Below are positions 21,539 to 30,260 of a stretch of 41,647 nt of DNA, piece by piece. Within the stretch, counting starts at the first letter, position 1. Each line of letters starts with the position of its first letter. The stretch is taken from contig JANKMX010000008.1 of assembly GCA_024649995.1 (NCBI GenBank), forward strand, positions 13,958 to 55,604. The letters are read 5' to 3'. The notes beneath the pieces were generated by a model. That model was given only the letters and a program-made list of their open reading frames with translations. It was not told the DNA's origin and ran no database searches. The position numbers and the translations under genes are program-made. The DNA is from Gudongella sp. GTDB lineage: Bacteria; Bacillota; Clostridia; Tissierellales; Tissierellaceae.

Positions 21539-21922
21539 AGCAATCCTCCTCGGCACTTTTAATGGTTTTAAAGATTTAAATGAAAATTGTTTATCTCAAG
21601 CTCTGAGGTATAAAGCTTTCTTATATAACCCACCCTTTGTTCACTTCGTGTTGTTTATACCCGAATAGAAAAATAATAAATATATACTAGGATACCCTAT
21701 CGGGCGAATGATCTTTTTTCATCCTTTGAAAGCAGAACTCTACCATATACAAAAAAGACTAGTTAGACGTCCCCTTGTATTCTACAAATTATTTTAATCT
21801 GCTATCGTGAAATGGTATTATATATCTATCAGGTTATTTGAAAATAGAATGTTACAATTCGAATAATCATCCGATGAAAATTTTTATGACTTAAGGATCA
21901 AAGGTAAGGGGGAGTTCAGGTA
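21539..21922. other. Gene-free AT-rich region between divergent genes
   Basis: No gene or known RNA recognised. It must hold the promoter of the flavin-protein gene (minus) and of the YgeY-type hydrolase (plus), but no strong -35/-10 pair stands out. I found no group II intron 5' end (GTGYG with typical domain I motifs) here by eye on the minus strand, which matters for the array downstream. Confidence 0.4.
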
Positions 21923-23071
21923 ATGGATAGAAACAAGGAGCTGATTGAATTTGTGCAGAGGTCTGTTCAGACCAGAAGCTACACTGATGAGGAGGGTGAG
22001 TACGCCAAGCTTGTTAAGGAGGAGATGGAGAGGCTTGGATATGATGAGGTCTTTATAGACTCCACGGGAAATGTGGTTGGAAGGATTGGGGATGGACCCA
22101 AGATTATCCACTTTGACAGCCATATGGATACGGTCCAGGTTAACGATCCTGAGGAATGGAGGTATCCTCCCTTCTCAGGAGATATCCAGGATGGCTATCT
22201 TTGGGGGCGAGGCAGCGTGGATATGAAGTCCTCCCTTGGAGCCAGTGTCTATGCTGCAGCAAGGGCAAGGGACCTGGGCTATCTTGAGGGCAAGACCGTC
22301 TATGTGACAGGAACTGTCTGTGAGGAGTTCTGTGACGGTGAGAACCTCAAGCACCTCTATAGGGAGCTTTCACTAAAGCCTGATTTCTGTGTGATCTGTG
22401 AGCCAAGCGACAATGTAATCACCCTTGGCCACAAGGGAAAGGCCCAGATCAGGATCAGGACCCATGGGGTCTCAGCCCACGGCTCGGCACCTGAAAAGGG
22501 CGTAAACGCAGTTTATGAGATGGCTGAGATAATCACCAGGGTTGATGAGCTTAACAAGTCCCTCTACAAGGAGAACGAGCCCCACGGAACAGTGGTCCTT
22601 TCCGACATCTCCAGTGTCAGTGCATCCCTAAATGCAGTTCCCAGTGAATGTGCCATCTACCTGGATAGAAGACTGGTACTTGGGGAAAGTCTTGACCAGG
22701 TTAAGGAGGAAATGGACGGGTTGATCCAGGGCAAGGATGCCTCCTGGGAGGTTGGAACCCTCCACCACACCACCTGGAAGGGCAAGAACCTTGTGTACGA
22801 GCCCATGCACAATCCCTGGAAGATCGAGAAGGACCATGAGTTGACCAAGTCCCTGATGAGAGCCTACTCAAATGTCTACAAGGAAGAGCCATCAAGGTTT
22901 GACTTCTGGGATTTCGGCACAAACGCCATCACCCCCGTTGCAATGGGTGTACCTACAATCGGCTTTGGACCTGGTGAATACAAGCTGGCCCATATGAGGG
23001 ATGAGAAATGTTCTGTCGATAAGATTATTGAGGCTTGCCAGGTTTATGCGGAGTTAATAAAGGAGCTGTAA
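21923..23071 (+). CDS. ygeY: YgeY-type M20-family hydrolase (selenium-metabolism-associated)
   Basis: 382 residues; GGGGGAG precedes the ATG. M20/ArgE/DapE metallohydrolase: FDSHMDTV (first metal His/Asp), GRGSVDMKSSLGA (bridging Asp), VCEEFCDGENL (catalytic Glu and metal Glu), CEPSDN, and GFGPGEYKLAHMRDE near the end (last metal His). The dimerisation-domain motif THGVSAHGSAPEKGVNA is present. The best match I know is YgeY, a hydrolase that co-occurs with selenium-dependent purine/amide catabolism. No ygeX/ygfK or selenium genes are adjacent, so a generic deacylase or peptidase role is equally possible. Confidence 0.82.
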   Translation: MDRNKELIEFVQRSVQTRSYTDEEGEYAKLVKEEMERLGYDEVFIDSTGNVVGRIGDGPKIIHFDSHMDTVQVNDPEEWRYPPFSGDIQDGYLWGRGSVDMKSSLGASVYAAARARDLGYLEGKTVYVTGTVCEEFCDGENLKHLYRELSLKPDFCVICEPSDNVITLGHKGKAQIRIRTHGVSAHGSAPEKGVNAVYEMAEIITRVDELNKSLYKENEPHGTVVLSDISSVSASLNAVPSECAIYLDRRLVLGESLDQVKEEMDGLIQGKDASWEVGTLHHTTWKGKNLVYEPMHNPWKIEKDHELTKSLMRAYSNVYKEEPSRFDFWDFGTNAITPVAMGVPTIGFGPGEYKLAHMRDEKCSVDKIIEACQVYAELIKEL

Positions 23072-23109
23072 ACCAATTCTCAGTTCTCAATTCACAACTC
23101 ACAATTATT

Positions 23110-23210
23110 TTGGTCGAGCCCTGGGGTTAAAGGTCCTTCGCAGGCTCAGGATTACAGATTGGTGGAAAGAGAAAAGAGAGATACCTCCGCAAGGTCGGTA
23201 TGACATAGTG
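23110..23210. repeat. REP-like elements
   Basis: GGTCCTTCGCAGGCTCAGGATTACAG and GATACCTCCGCAAGGTCGGTATGACA, preceded at 23075-23105 by a CAATTCTCAGTTCTCAATTC-type low-complexity run. Confidence 0.75.
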
Positions 23211-23261
23211 TTCGAGCTTTGGGGTTTTTGGTCCCCGAGGCTCATTTTTTTCGTTTAGGTA

Positions 23262-23313
23262 TTGACAAGCATCTATAGTTAAAATAGAATAATAATTGTT
23301 AGCCGAAGTTAAC
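23262..23313 (+). promoter_or_regulatory. Promoter and candidate DtxR-type operator of the feo cluster
   Basis: TTGACA (23262-23267), 17 bp, TAGAAT (23285-23290). Immediately downstream, over the expected start site, lies the dyad GTTAGCCGAAGTTAAC (23298-23313). A related dyad sits before feoB. Placement over the start site suggests repression by the adjacent DtxR-family protein when metal is bound. Confidence 0.7.
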
Positions 23314-23335
23314 TTATCTTTTGGGAGGGGTGTCC

Positions 23336-23761
23336 ATGAAGCTAACTGAATCCATGGAGATGTATCTTGAAACCATATATCTGCTTGAAAGGGACCATGG
23401 TCATGCCCACGTGGCCCAGGTCGCCAAGGAGCTTGGAATAACCAAGCCAAGTGTGACAAAGGCCATGAACAACCTTAAGGATGAGGGCTATATAGACAAG
23501 CAGGCCTACGGTCATATCAATCTGACCCATAAGGGCCTGGTGGCATCCAGAAGGGTTTTCAGGAAGCATTCGATGCTCACACAATTCCTTGAGGAATCCC
23601 TTGGCCTATCCCCTGCAGAGGCTGATGACAATGCCTGCAGGATGGAGCATGTGGTCACAGATGCCATGCTGGATGCAATTGAGGAATACCTGAAGGAAAA
23701 GAAGCCGCTGATAAAAAGTGAATGCAATGGAGGTATTTATGGAAGTGTCCCTAATGAATAG
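23336..23761 (+). CDS. DtxR/MntR-family metal-dependent transcriptional repressor
   Basis: 141 residues from the ATG at 23336 with GGGAGGGG upstream; a TTG at 23321 overlaps the ribosome binding site. N-terminal winged helix (HVAQVAKELGITKPSVTKAM recognition region, GYIDKQAYGHINLT wing) followed by the dimerisation/metal domain (FRKHSMLTQFLEESLGL, NACRMEHVVTDAMLDAIEEY), with Cys/His/Glu residues placed as in MntR/IdeR primary sites. It lacks the C-terminal SH3-like domain, like MntR. It heads feoA-feoB, so iron is the likely effector, making it a clostridial IdeR-like iron regulator. Confidence 0.9.
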   Translation: MKLTESMEMYLETIYLLERDHGHAHVAQVAKELGITKPSVTKAMNNLKDEGYIDKQAYGHINLTHKGLVASRRVFRKHSMLTQFLEESLGLSPAEADDNACRMEHVVTDAMLDAIEEYLKEKKPLIKSECNGGIYGSVPNE

Positions 23762-24017
23762 AATTTTTGGAACGCACATAAGAAATAGATCGGAAAATGC
23801 AAAGCCCAATCTGACCAAGGCAAGGATCGACCATACATATACAATTGAATCAATTGAGACGGATGACAAGGAAATGGAGAATTTCCTGTTTTCCCTTGGT
23901 TGTTTCAAGGGTGAGGATGTAACGGTCATCTCTGTGTTGGCGGACAACTACATTATCAGCATCAAGGACTCAAGATACAGTATTGATGCTGATTTGGCCA
24001 GGGCTATAATAATATAG
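23739..24017 (+). CDS. feoA: FeoA-domain protein
   Basis: 93 residues from the ATG at 23739, which has GGAGG five bases upstream; it overlaps the regulator gene by 23 bp. An N-terminal tail of about 30 residues is followed by a FeoA SH3-like fold (YTIESIETDDKEMENFLFSLGC, FKGEDVTVISVLADNYIISI, the final DSRYSIDADLARAIII). FeoA is a small cytosolic partner required for FeoB activity. Overlap with the regulator and position before feoB support this assignment over other SH3-like domains. Confidence 0.85.
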   Translation: MEVSLMNRIFGTHIRNRSENAKPNLTKARIDHTYTIESIETDDKEMENFLFSLGCFKGEDVTVISVLADNYIISIKDSRYSIDADLARAIII

Positions 24018-24052
24018 GCCTGGTCTTTGGGCTGTATTTTTTTAAGCAATGA

Positions 24053-24068
24053 GTTAGCCTTAACTAAC
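24053..24068 (+). promoter_or_regulatory. Candidate DtxR-type operator before feoB
   Basis: Dyad GTTAGCCTTAACTAAC (GTTAG/CTAAC halves), 25 bp before the feoB start and related to the dyad at 23298-23313. It also resembles half of the DtxR/IdeR consensus (TTAGG...CTAA). Confidence 0.6.
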
Positions 24069-24092
24069 AATTAATCATACAAGGAGGAAGAA

Positions 24093-26087
24093 ATGAGAAT
24101 AGCATTAGCAGGAAATCCAAACAGTGGCAAGACCACTTTATTCAATGCAATAACAGGCAAGATCGAGCATGTGGGCAACTGGCCCGGGGTTACGGTTGCC
24201 AAGAAGGAGGGTGATGTGAAGAGGGACCTGAGACCTTCCGGAGAAAGGACTAGGGTGATAGACCTTCCCGGAGCCTACTCCATCTCACCATTCACCTCGG
24301 AGGAGAGCATCACAAGCGCCTTTGTAACAAATGCAGATGCAGACGTAATCATAAACATAGTTGATGCAACAAATCTGAACAGGAGCCTGATGTTCACAAC
24401 ACAGCTTCTTGAGCAGGGTCTGCCAGTGGTGGTAGCCCTTAACAAGGTGGACCTGCTACATAAGAGGGGAATCGAGATCGATGAAAAGAAGCTATCCGAA
24501 AAGCTAGGCTGCAGGGTTGTTAAGACATCCTCCATCAAGAAGCAGGGACTGAGGGAGCTAATGGAGGTTGCCCTTTCAGTTAAGGGAACAGAGCAGAAGG
24601 CACCCATTACGCTTAGAAATGTGGACCCAGCTGACAAGGCTGAGTTTGAAGTGGCGGAAAAGGAAAGATTCACCTATGTAGATAGGATCGTAAATGAGGT
24701 TGAGTCAAGAATCACTGAAAGCAGGAAGCAGACCAAGCACGATTCCATAGACAGGGTTGTGGCCCACAAGTTCTGGGGAATCCCAATCTTTGCGGCCATA
24801 ATATTTGCGGTATTTTCCATATCCCAGACCTATGTGGGACCTGTCCTTGCGGACACCCTGGGTGGCTGGATAGATTCCTTCTACGGGTATGCTGATGGAC
24901 TTATGGGTGAGTCTGTGGCTCCCATCCTAAGAACCCTCCTTCTTGATGGGATTATAGGCGGAGTTGGGGCGGTTGTTGGCTTCCTGCCACTGATCATGGT
25001 CCTCTTCTTCCTCCTGGCCCTGCTTGAGGACAGCGGATACATGGCTAGGGTTGCAATAGTCATGGACAGGCACCTTAAGAAGGTTGGCCTGTCAGGAAAG
25101 TCAATCATACCAATGGTTATAGGAACCGGATGCGCAATACCTGGAGTCATGGCAACAAGGACAATTCGGGATGACCGACAGAGAAGGACCACGGCCATGC
25201 TTACACCCTTTATGCCATGCGGGGCCAAGCTTCCTGTAATAGCCCTTTTCGCAGGGGTCTTCTTCGAGGATGCTGCCTGGGTTGGGACTTCAATGTATTT
25301 TGTTGCAATTGCAATCATAATATTCGGAGCTCTCATAGTCCAAAGGATCACCAAGGAGGGCTATTCAAGGAGCTACTTCATCATGGAGCTTCCCGAATAC
25401 AGATGGCCAAGCCTTAAGAGGGCACTTGTAATGATGATGTCAAGGGCCAAGGCATATATCGTCAAGGCCTCAACAATAATCCTATTGAGCAATGTGGTTG
25501 TCCAGATCATGCAGTCCTACACCTGGTCCTTCACACTGGTTGAGGAGGGCATGCAGGGGTCAAGCATACTGGCAGGCATAGCAAGTCCATTTGCCCTTCT
25601 GCTGGTGCCTCTGGGCTTTGGTGCATGGCAGCTGGCGGCAGCGGCAATTACAGGCTTTATAGCCAAGGAGAATGTTGTCGGTACACTTGCTGTTGTCTAC
25701 AGCATCAGCAATTTCATAGATCCTGAGGAGTTTGAGCTGATTGCAGGAGCAAATGATGTTGCTGCTGTAATGGGACTGACCTCGGTGGCTGCCCTTTCAT
25801 ACCTGGTATTCAACCTCTTCACCCCTCCCTGCTTTGCAGCGATCGGTGCCATGAATGCTGAGATGGAAAGCAGAAAATGGCTTTGGGCTGGAGTAGGCTT
25901 CCAGCTTGGAATGGGCTATACCGTATCCTACTTTGTCTACCAGATCGGTACCCTTATAACCACAGGTGGCTTTGGGGCAGCAGCCTTCCCTGGCCTGATT
26001 GCAGTTGGAGTCTACTTTGGGATACTGATATACCTCATGAGACGAAATGAAAGCGAAGTTTCCATGAGTATGGGAGGAGCTGCTTAG
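24093..26087 (+). CDS. feoB: Ferrous iron transporter FeoB
   Basis: 664 residues; AAGGAGG precedes the ATG. N-terminal G domain with G1 GNPNSGKTT, the switch segment WPGVTVAKKEG, G3 DLPGAYS and G4 NKVD, then a helical spacer to about residue 215, then about ten membrane segments with the Gate motifs (GFLPLIMVLFFLLALLEDSG, GCAIPGVMATRTI with the conserved Cys, and FMPCGAKLPV). Imports Fe2+ across the cytoplasmic membrane, suiting an anaerobe. Two bases after its stop begins the FeoB-associated small protein. Confidence 0.97.
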   Translation: MRIALAGNPNSGKTTLFNAITGKIEHVGNWPGVTVAKKEGDVKRDLRPSGERTRVIDLPGAYSISPFTSEESITSAFVTNADADVIINIVDATNLNRSLMFTTQLLEQGLPVVVALNKVDLLHKRGIEIDEKKLSEKLGCRVVKTSSIKKQGLRELMEVALSVKGTEQKAPITLRNVDPADKAEFEVAEKERFTYVDRIVNEVESRITESRKQTKHDSIDRVVAHKFWGIPIFAAIIFAVFSISQTYVGPVLADTLGGWIDSFYGYADGLMGESVAPILRTLLLDGIIGGVGAVVGFLPLIMVLFFLLALLEDSGYMARVAIVMDRHLKKVGLSGKSIIPMVIGTGCAIPGVMATRTIRDDRQRRTTAMLTPFMPCGAKLPVIALFAGVFFEDAAWVGTSMYFVAIAIIIFGALIVQRITKEGYSRSYFIMELPEYRWPSLKRALVMMMSRAKAYIVKASTIILLSNVVVQIMQSYTWSFTLVEEGMQGSSILAGIASPFALLLVPLGFGAWQLAAAAITGFIAKENVVGTLAVVYSISNFIDPEEFELIAGANDVAAVMGLTSVAALSYLVFNLFTPPCFAAIGAMNAEMESRKWLWAGVGFQLGMGYTVSYFVYQIGTLITTGGFGAAAFPGLIAVGVYFGILIYLMRRNESEVSMSMGGAA

Positions 26088-26088
26088 G

Positions 26089-26280
26089 ATGATAGGAAAT
26101 ATTATAGTATTGATCATAATCGGAGGGATTGTTGGACTTTCAGTCTGGAAGATTTCCAGGGACAAGAAGAATGGGGTCAAGTGCTCAGGCTGTCCCTACA
26201 GCAAGACCTGTGGGGCGAACACAGTGTGTGATGACAGTTCACAATTCTCAGTTCAAAATTCTCACTTGAAAGGCTTGTAG
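26089..26280 (+). CDS. FeoB-associated Cys-rich membrane protein with repeat-derived tail
   Basis: 63 residues; ATG two bases after the feoB stop with GGGAGGAG upstream. One membrane segment (IIVLIIIGGIVGLSVW) followed by a basic stretch and the CSGCPYSKTCGANTVC cysteine cluster, the layout of the FeoB-associated family (single helix plus Cys-rich tail). The last dozen residues (SSQFSVQNSHLKGL) are encoded by a CACAATTCTCAGTTCAAAAT low-complexity repeat, so the natural end has been replaced. Supposed helper or metal-handling subunit for FeoB. Confidence 0.85.
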   Translation: MIGNIIVLIIIGGIVGLSVWKISRDKKNGVKCSGCPYSKTCGANTVCDDSSQFSVQNSHLKGL

Positions 26281-26349
26281 TCATAAGTGTACGGATTTGG
26301 TGTTTAGTCGGAAGAAGAAAAGCCAGTTGATAAAAGATAATAATTGTTT

Positions 26350-26384
26350 AGGGAGTCTGGTTGTATGCCAAACTCCCTTTTGGT
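26350..26384. terminator. Terminator of the feo operon
   Basis: AGGGAGT/ACTCCCT stem with an inner GG/CC and a TTTTGG tail on the plus strand, 70 bp past the last feo gene and just before the converging GLUG gene. Confidence 0.75.
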
Positions 26385-26393
26385 ATTTAAAAA

Positions 26394-28481
26394 CTATTCA
26401 AGTATCAGCTTCTCTGGTATGAAAATCCCCTCCTGCCATTGCAGGAATGGGTAGCTTTCGTCAGGAATGATACTCCAGGTTCCTCCAAAATCAAAGCCTG
26501 TGAAGGATTCAAGTTTAGCCATTTCATCATTTGAAAGAGGGGTTATGCCCGTGGATCCAGCCAGAGGTGCCAGGGCCTCGTTGAAGAAGCTGTCAGTTAC
26601 CTGGCTGGTGTTGTTGGTTCCCAAGAGCCCACCTGTTTGTACGGATCCCATAACCTCAGCGGATGAGTAGGTTCTTGACACCTCGCTGCCTATGATAAGT
26701 CCAAAGCCTCCACCGGTCCAATATTCTCCACTTACAGGACCGACATTGTAGGAATCCAAAGCCCTGTCATAATGAAGATATCCCGATATACCTCCGGTGT
26801 ACCTGCCTCCTGATACGGCACCGATGTTAACGGATTCACTTATTGAGGTCTTAATTGGCCCTGGCCTAATTTCAGAAACTCCTGTAACTCCTCCTGTGAA
26901 GCTTTCACCTTCAATATTAGCAAAGTTTAGTGTCCTTTCAATGATGCCGTTATAGTTTTGCCCTGCTATTCCACCCACATTACTCAGGCCCTGGACAGAG
27001 TGTCCAAAGTTGATGGAATCATATATTTCCCCACCGTTGGCACCTGCAATTCCACCAACGGATTTCTCTCCAAGGATGGAGCCGTGGTTCTGGGAATCAA
27101 TAATTATTCCATTCCCTGAATTACTTCCAGCAATTCCACCTATACCGGTGAGCATATTGTTTATATCGTCACTGTCCGGCTCAAATGCCCATACGTCACC
27201 ATAATTTCTTGCATCGGTAATTGATCCGTTATTTAACCCGGCTATTCCACCATAGCTTAGAAGGTACTTGGATGCATAGAATCTATCAAGAAGCCTCACC
27301 TGTCCTTGATTCACCAGATTCTCCATGATTCCTGTGCTGGTTCCAACAATTCCTCCAAGGGAGCTGGATCCAGTGACGTTTCCTCTGTTTTCTGCATTTA
27401 CTAGGAAATCATCCCTACCTGAGTCAAAGTCATAGTACTCTCCCAGGATTCCTCCTACGTTTCCTTCTCCCTCTACATCGACCTCATTGAACAGGTCTTC
27501 AAAAGTTGAGTTCATTGAACTTCCAACCAATCCACCCAAAACGCTATTGCCTGATATGATAGAGTCTTGATTATTGATCTTTTCGACGGATATATTGGCA
27601 ATATATGAGTTCTCAATATATCCAGCCAACGCTCCTCCGAAGTAATCTCCCATGATGATAGGGTCCTGGATGATGATGTTATTAATAGTCGCCCCAGAAA
27701 CATATCCAAACAGTCCTATATACTCTGTGTCTCCGATATCCTTTAGGTTGGATATGGCATAGCCGTTTCCATCGAAAGTGCCCTCGAAGGCTTCAAAATA
27801 GACTTCACCGAGACCACCGATTGACTCCCAGTCCTCAAAGTCTGAAAGGTCTATATCTGCTACCTGAACATAACTGTCGGTTAGACCTGTTGTGATATAC
27901 TCTCCCTCCCAGAAGGTACCCTCTCCAAAGAGCTCTCCATCAGGGTACTCGTTCCTTAGCTTGTCCAGCTCATTTCCATTTGCAATTGGTATGAAGCCTT
28001 CGTCCCTGATAAGCTTGTCAGCATTCTCCTCCTGGTCATTGAAGTCTATGGGATCATCAGGATCATCAGGATCATCCGGGTCTGCTTCGTAGTTCACAAG
28101 CTTGAAGTTCTTGACCTTGTTTTCTCCCACAACCACTGTATATACCCCTGCCTTGTTGTCAGTGGCCATGAACTCAGTCTCCTCATACAGGTTGAAGATA
28201 AGGTCTCCTTCTTCCGGTACACTTATTTCACCCTCTCCCAGAATGGTTCCATCACCACCTGGAGCTTTTACCGTTACGAGATAATCTCCCTGAGGAAACT
28301 TCTCCATCTTGACGTTTACATCCTCCTTGTGCTCAAACATTGTGCGGTTTCCCTCTTCAACCATTTCACTGTCATATAGCTTTATGGTTCCAGGATGCCC
28401 CTCTGCAAATGTCGTACCTGCAGTCAATATCATGGCTAATATGAGAATAAAGTTGATTGCCTTAAAACTTCTGAGATTCAT
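26394..28481 (-). CDS. Secreted GLUG-repeat surface protein
   Basis: 695 residues from the ATG at 28481 (GGGAGG upstream; the frame runs on to 28499). Signal peptide MNLRSFKAINFILILAMILT ends AGTTFA. Residues about 30-135 form an Ig/Cna-B-like domain, followed by a DPDDPDDPDDPIDF linker, then a beta-helical region with eight or more GLUG-type motifs (GGLVGSS, GGILGEY, GGIVGTS, GGIAGLNN, GGIAGSN, GGIAGANGG, GGIAGQNYN, GGLLGTN). No LPXTG or S-layer domain is visible, so anchoring is unclear. GLUG repeats occur in surface proteases and adhesins. It is on the same strand as the exon array, but has a complete frame and no intron, so it is not the missing 5' exon. Confidence 0.85.
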   Translation of the reverse strand: MNLRSFKAINFILILAMILTAGTTFAEGHPGTIKLYDSEMVEEGNRTMFEHKEDVNVKMEKFPQGDYLVTVKAPGGDGTILGEGEISVPEEGDLIFNLYEETEFMATDNKAGVYTVVVGENKVKNFKLVNYEADPDDPDDPDDPIDFNDQEENADKLIRDEGFIPIANGNELDKLRNEYPDGELFGEGTFWEGEYITTGLTDSYVQVADIDLSDFEDWESIGGLGEVYFEAFEGTFDGNGYAISNLKDIGDTEYIGLFGYVSGATINNIIIQDPIIMGDYFGGALAGYIENSYIANISVEKINNQDSIISGNSVLGGLVGSSMNSTFEDLFNEVDVEGEGNVGGILGEYYDFDSGRDDFLVNAENRGNVTGSSSLGGIVGTSTGIMENLVNQGQVRLLDRFYASKYLLSYGGIAGLNNGSITDARNYGDVWAFEPDSDDINNMLTGIGGIAGSNSGNGIIIDSQNHGSILGEKSVGGIAGANGGEIYDSINFGHSVQGLSNVGGIAGQNYNGIIERTLNFANIEGESFTGGVTGVSEIRPGPIKTSISESVNIGAVSGGRYTGGISGYLHYDRALDSYNVGPVSGEYWTGGGFGLIIGSEVSRTYSSAEVMGSVQTGGLLGTNNTSQVTDSFFNEALAPLAGSTGITPLSNDEMAKLESFTGFDFGGTWSIIPDESYPFLQWQEGIFIPEKLILE

Positions 28482-28780
28482 TTGACTTTCCTCCCTCATT
28501 TTTAGTAAGTTAGAAAGTCCACTCCCAATCTTTTATCCTATTATTTGTGTTCATTGGATTTATTATCTGAATATTCTGTGTTTTGCTGCATTTATGTGTT
28601 AGGTACTCTTTACCCCCCTTGAACAAATTTATTCGTGGTTTAAAGCATTATTGTGTTGAAATCTTATGCCCTTAATTTTTATATAATTTGTAAAAGAAAG
28701 GTGTCATTGAAGTTTACAATAATACTGACGTAAAGAGGAAGAATGATTGTAAGAACTTATAAATCCTTGGATACAAAAAA
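28482..28780. other. Gene-free promoter region of the GLUG gene
   Basis: AT-rich, no gene recognised. Must contain the minus-strand promoter of the GLUG gene; no convincing pair of hexamers was identified. A GGGGTAAAGAGTACC stretch near 28600-28620 (minus strand) is the only GC-rich part. Confidence 0.4.
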
Positions 28781-28803
28781 GCAGTGGAGATTTCCACTGC
28801 TCT
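28781..28803. terminator. Terminator of the DUF401 gene
   Basis: GCAGTGGA/TCCACTGC stem followed on the minus strand by TTTTTTG, touching the DUF401 stop codon. Confidence 0.88.
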
Positions 28804-30009
28804 TTAAATTAGACTATATAGGATGTAGCTGTAGGCTGAGGCTATCAGCACAAAGGAAATGAGTACCGGCATTGTTTTTCTAACAAGGGAGAGAAATGAT
28901 GTTCCGTGCTCCTCCGTTATTATCGCCAAACAGATATGTGTGGGTGAAATCTGCATTGCGATATAATTCATGGACATAAGGAAGACCAACAGGCTTATTC
29001 CCCCTCCTGGGATTGTTGCAAAGGCTATGGGCAGGGCCAGGGCTATCATTGCCTTTGAGCCTGCCACAAGGGTTCCGAAGAAGAATATGAGTCCAAATAT
29101 AACAACAGGTGGAACAGCCATTTCAGAGAAATATTCAGGCAGCCTCTCTATGACTCCCGTCACTGTCAACAGCTCCTTGAAGACCATTATCACAACTGTC
29201 GTAAGGATCAGCTTTGTCTCAAATGCCGTGTAGAACATTGACCTGATCTCCCTGTATTTGAACCTGTTGATGATGTAGGACAGGATTATCACAGGAATTA
29301 CGCTCAGGTGGACCGGTGTTCCCAGGATGAGGATAATGGCTATTGAAAGCATTATGGTCCACAGGGCCTGGAAGAGCCTTTTGACCTCATTGGCCTTGTC
29401 GATGCCTTCAAGGCTTTCCTCCACCTTGGGTATCTTCCTTACATAGAAGACATAACCCAAGAGGAAAAGGACTCCTATCATGGGCAGCATGCCAAGAATA
29501 AAGCTTGTCATCTCAAGGCCGCTCAGGTTTACAGCAAGTATTATGGATGCGTAGGTTGGCAGGAAGGCCTCCGATATATGTCTGTAGAAGGAGGTGACAA
29601 AGGTCTTCTCCTCCTGGGTCAGGTCATCCCCAGCTGCAGTATCAACAATTGGGGATGCTATGAGGACGGCCCCTGCCGAGGGCAGCAGTCCGATTATGAA
29701 GGGAGCGATCATTGCATTTATCCGCCTGGAGTTGAAGATGTTTGTTAGGGCCTTCTCCGCCTGGATAAGGTGCCCCCTCTTCTCAAGCATCCTCTGGAGG
29801 AAGGTTATTGAGTAGAAGGCCAGGACCAGGGTAATAGTGTCCCTGCCAAATATTCCCCTCCCAAGGACTGGAACCAGGTCCGTAAGTCCAATTCCATATA
29901 GAAGGGCCGTGGCTATTGATCCCACCGTTACAGATATATACAGGGGCTTGTTCATTCTCATAACAACTACTATTATTGCAAATACTGCTACTAGCTTAAT
30001 TATGTCCAT
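28804..30009 (-). CDS. DUF401-family integral membrane protein (putative transporter)
   Basis: 401 residues; AAGGAGAG precedes the ATG and a TTGACA-17-TATTAT promoter lies upstream at 30042-30070. About ten hydrophobic segments, GC-rich loops, and blocks typical of DUF401 (PF04165): LPSAGAVLIASPIVD in the first half and SPTHICLAI in the second, the internally repeated half-sites of an ion-transporter-like fold. The family is related to anaerobic C4-dicarboxylate/gluconate-type carriers; substrate unknown. Monocistronic with its own terminator. Confidence 0.8.
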   Translation of the reverse strand: MDIIKLVAVFAIIVVVMRMNKPLYISVTVGSIATALLYGIGLTDLVPVLGRGIFGRDTITLVLAFYSITFLQRMLEKRGHLIQAEKALTNIFNSRRINAMIAPFIIGLLPSAGAVLIASPIVDTAAGDDLTQEEKTFVTSFYRHISEAFLPTYASIILAVNLSGLEMTSFILGMLPMIGVLFLLGYVFYVRKIPKVEESLEGIDKANEVKRLFQALWTIMLSIAIILILGTPVHLSVIPVIILSYIINRFKYREIRSMFYTAFETKLILTTVVIMVFKELLTVTGVIERLPEYFSEMAVPPVVIFGLIFFFGTLVAGSKAMIALALPIAFATIPGGGISLLVFLMSMNYIAMQISPTHICLAIITEEHGTSFLSLVRKTMPVLISFVLIASAYSYILYSLI

Positions 30010-30041
30010 GTTTTCTCTCCTTGAGCTTGGTTAATATATCT

Positions 30042-30070
30042 ATAATAATCCTTGTGTGGATTTATGTCAA
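30042..30070 (-). promoter_or_regulatory. Promoter of the DUF401 gene
   Basis: TTGACA (30065-30070), 17-bp spacer, TATTAT (30042-30047), 32 bp before the start codon. Confidence 0.75.
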
Positions 30071-30137
30071 ATACTGGTTGGGGGTATGTAGAAAATGAAC
30101 AATTGATAGTGAACATTGAACAATTTAAAAGATAAAA

Positions 30138-30212
30138 GATAGAAGAGAGACCCCTCCACTTCGGTCGGGGTGACAAATATAAGATACTTCTCTGGTGTTC
30201 AGTATGACACAT
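30138..30212. repeat. REP-like elements
   Basis: CCCCTCCACTTCGGTCGGGGTGACA and GATACTTCTCTGGTGTTCAGTATGACA, preceded by an AAAGATAAAAGATAGAAGAGAG run. Confidence 0.75.
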
Positions 30213-30240
30213 TGGTGGTTGCTGGGTAGACAAAAGAAAA

Positions 30241-30260
30241 GCAAGGGCTCTTACCCTTGC
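30241..30260 (-). terminator. Terminator of the phosphoribosyltransferase gene
   Basis: GCAAGGG/CCCTTGC stem followed on the minus strand by TTTTCTTTTG, touching the stop codon. Confidence 0.85.

Noticed and set aside
26394-28481. GLUG-repeat gene as the missing 5' exon of the split intron
   Set aside because: It has a signal peptide and the right strand, but the frame ends with a normal stop and no GTGYG intron start or domain I sequence follows.
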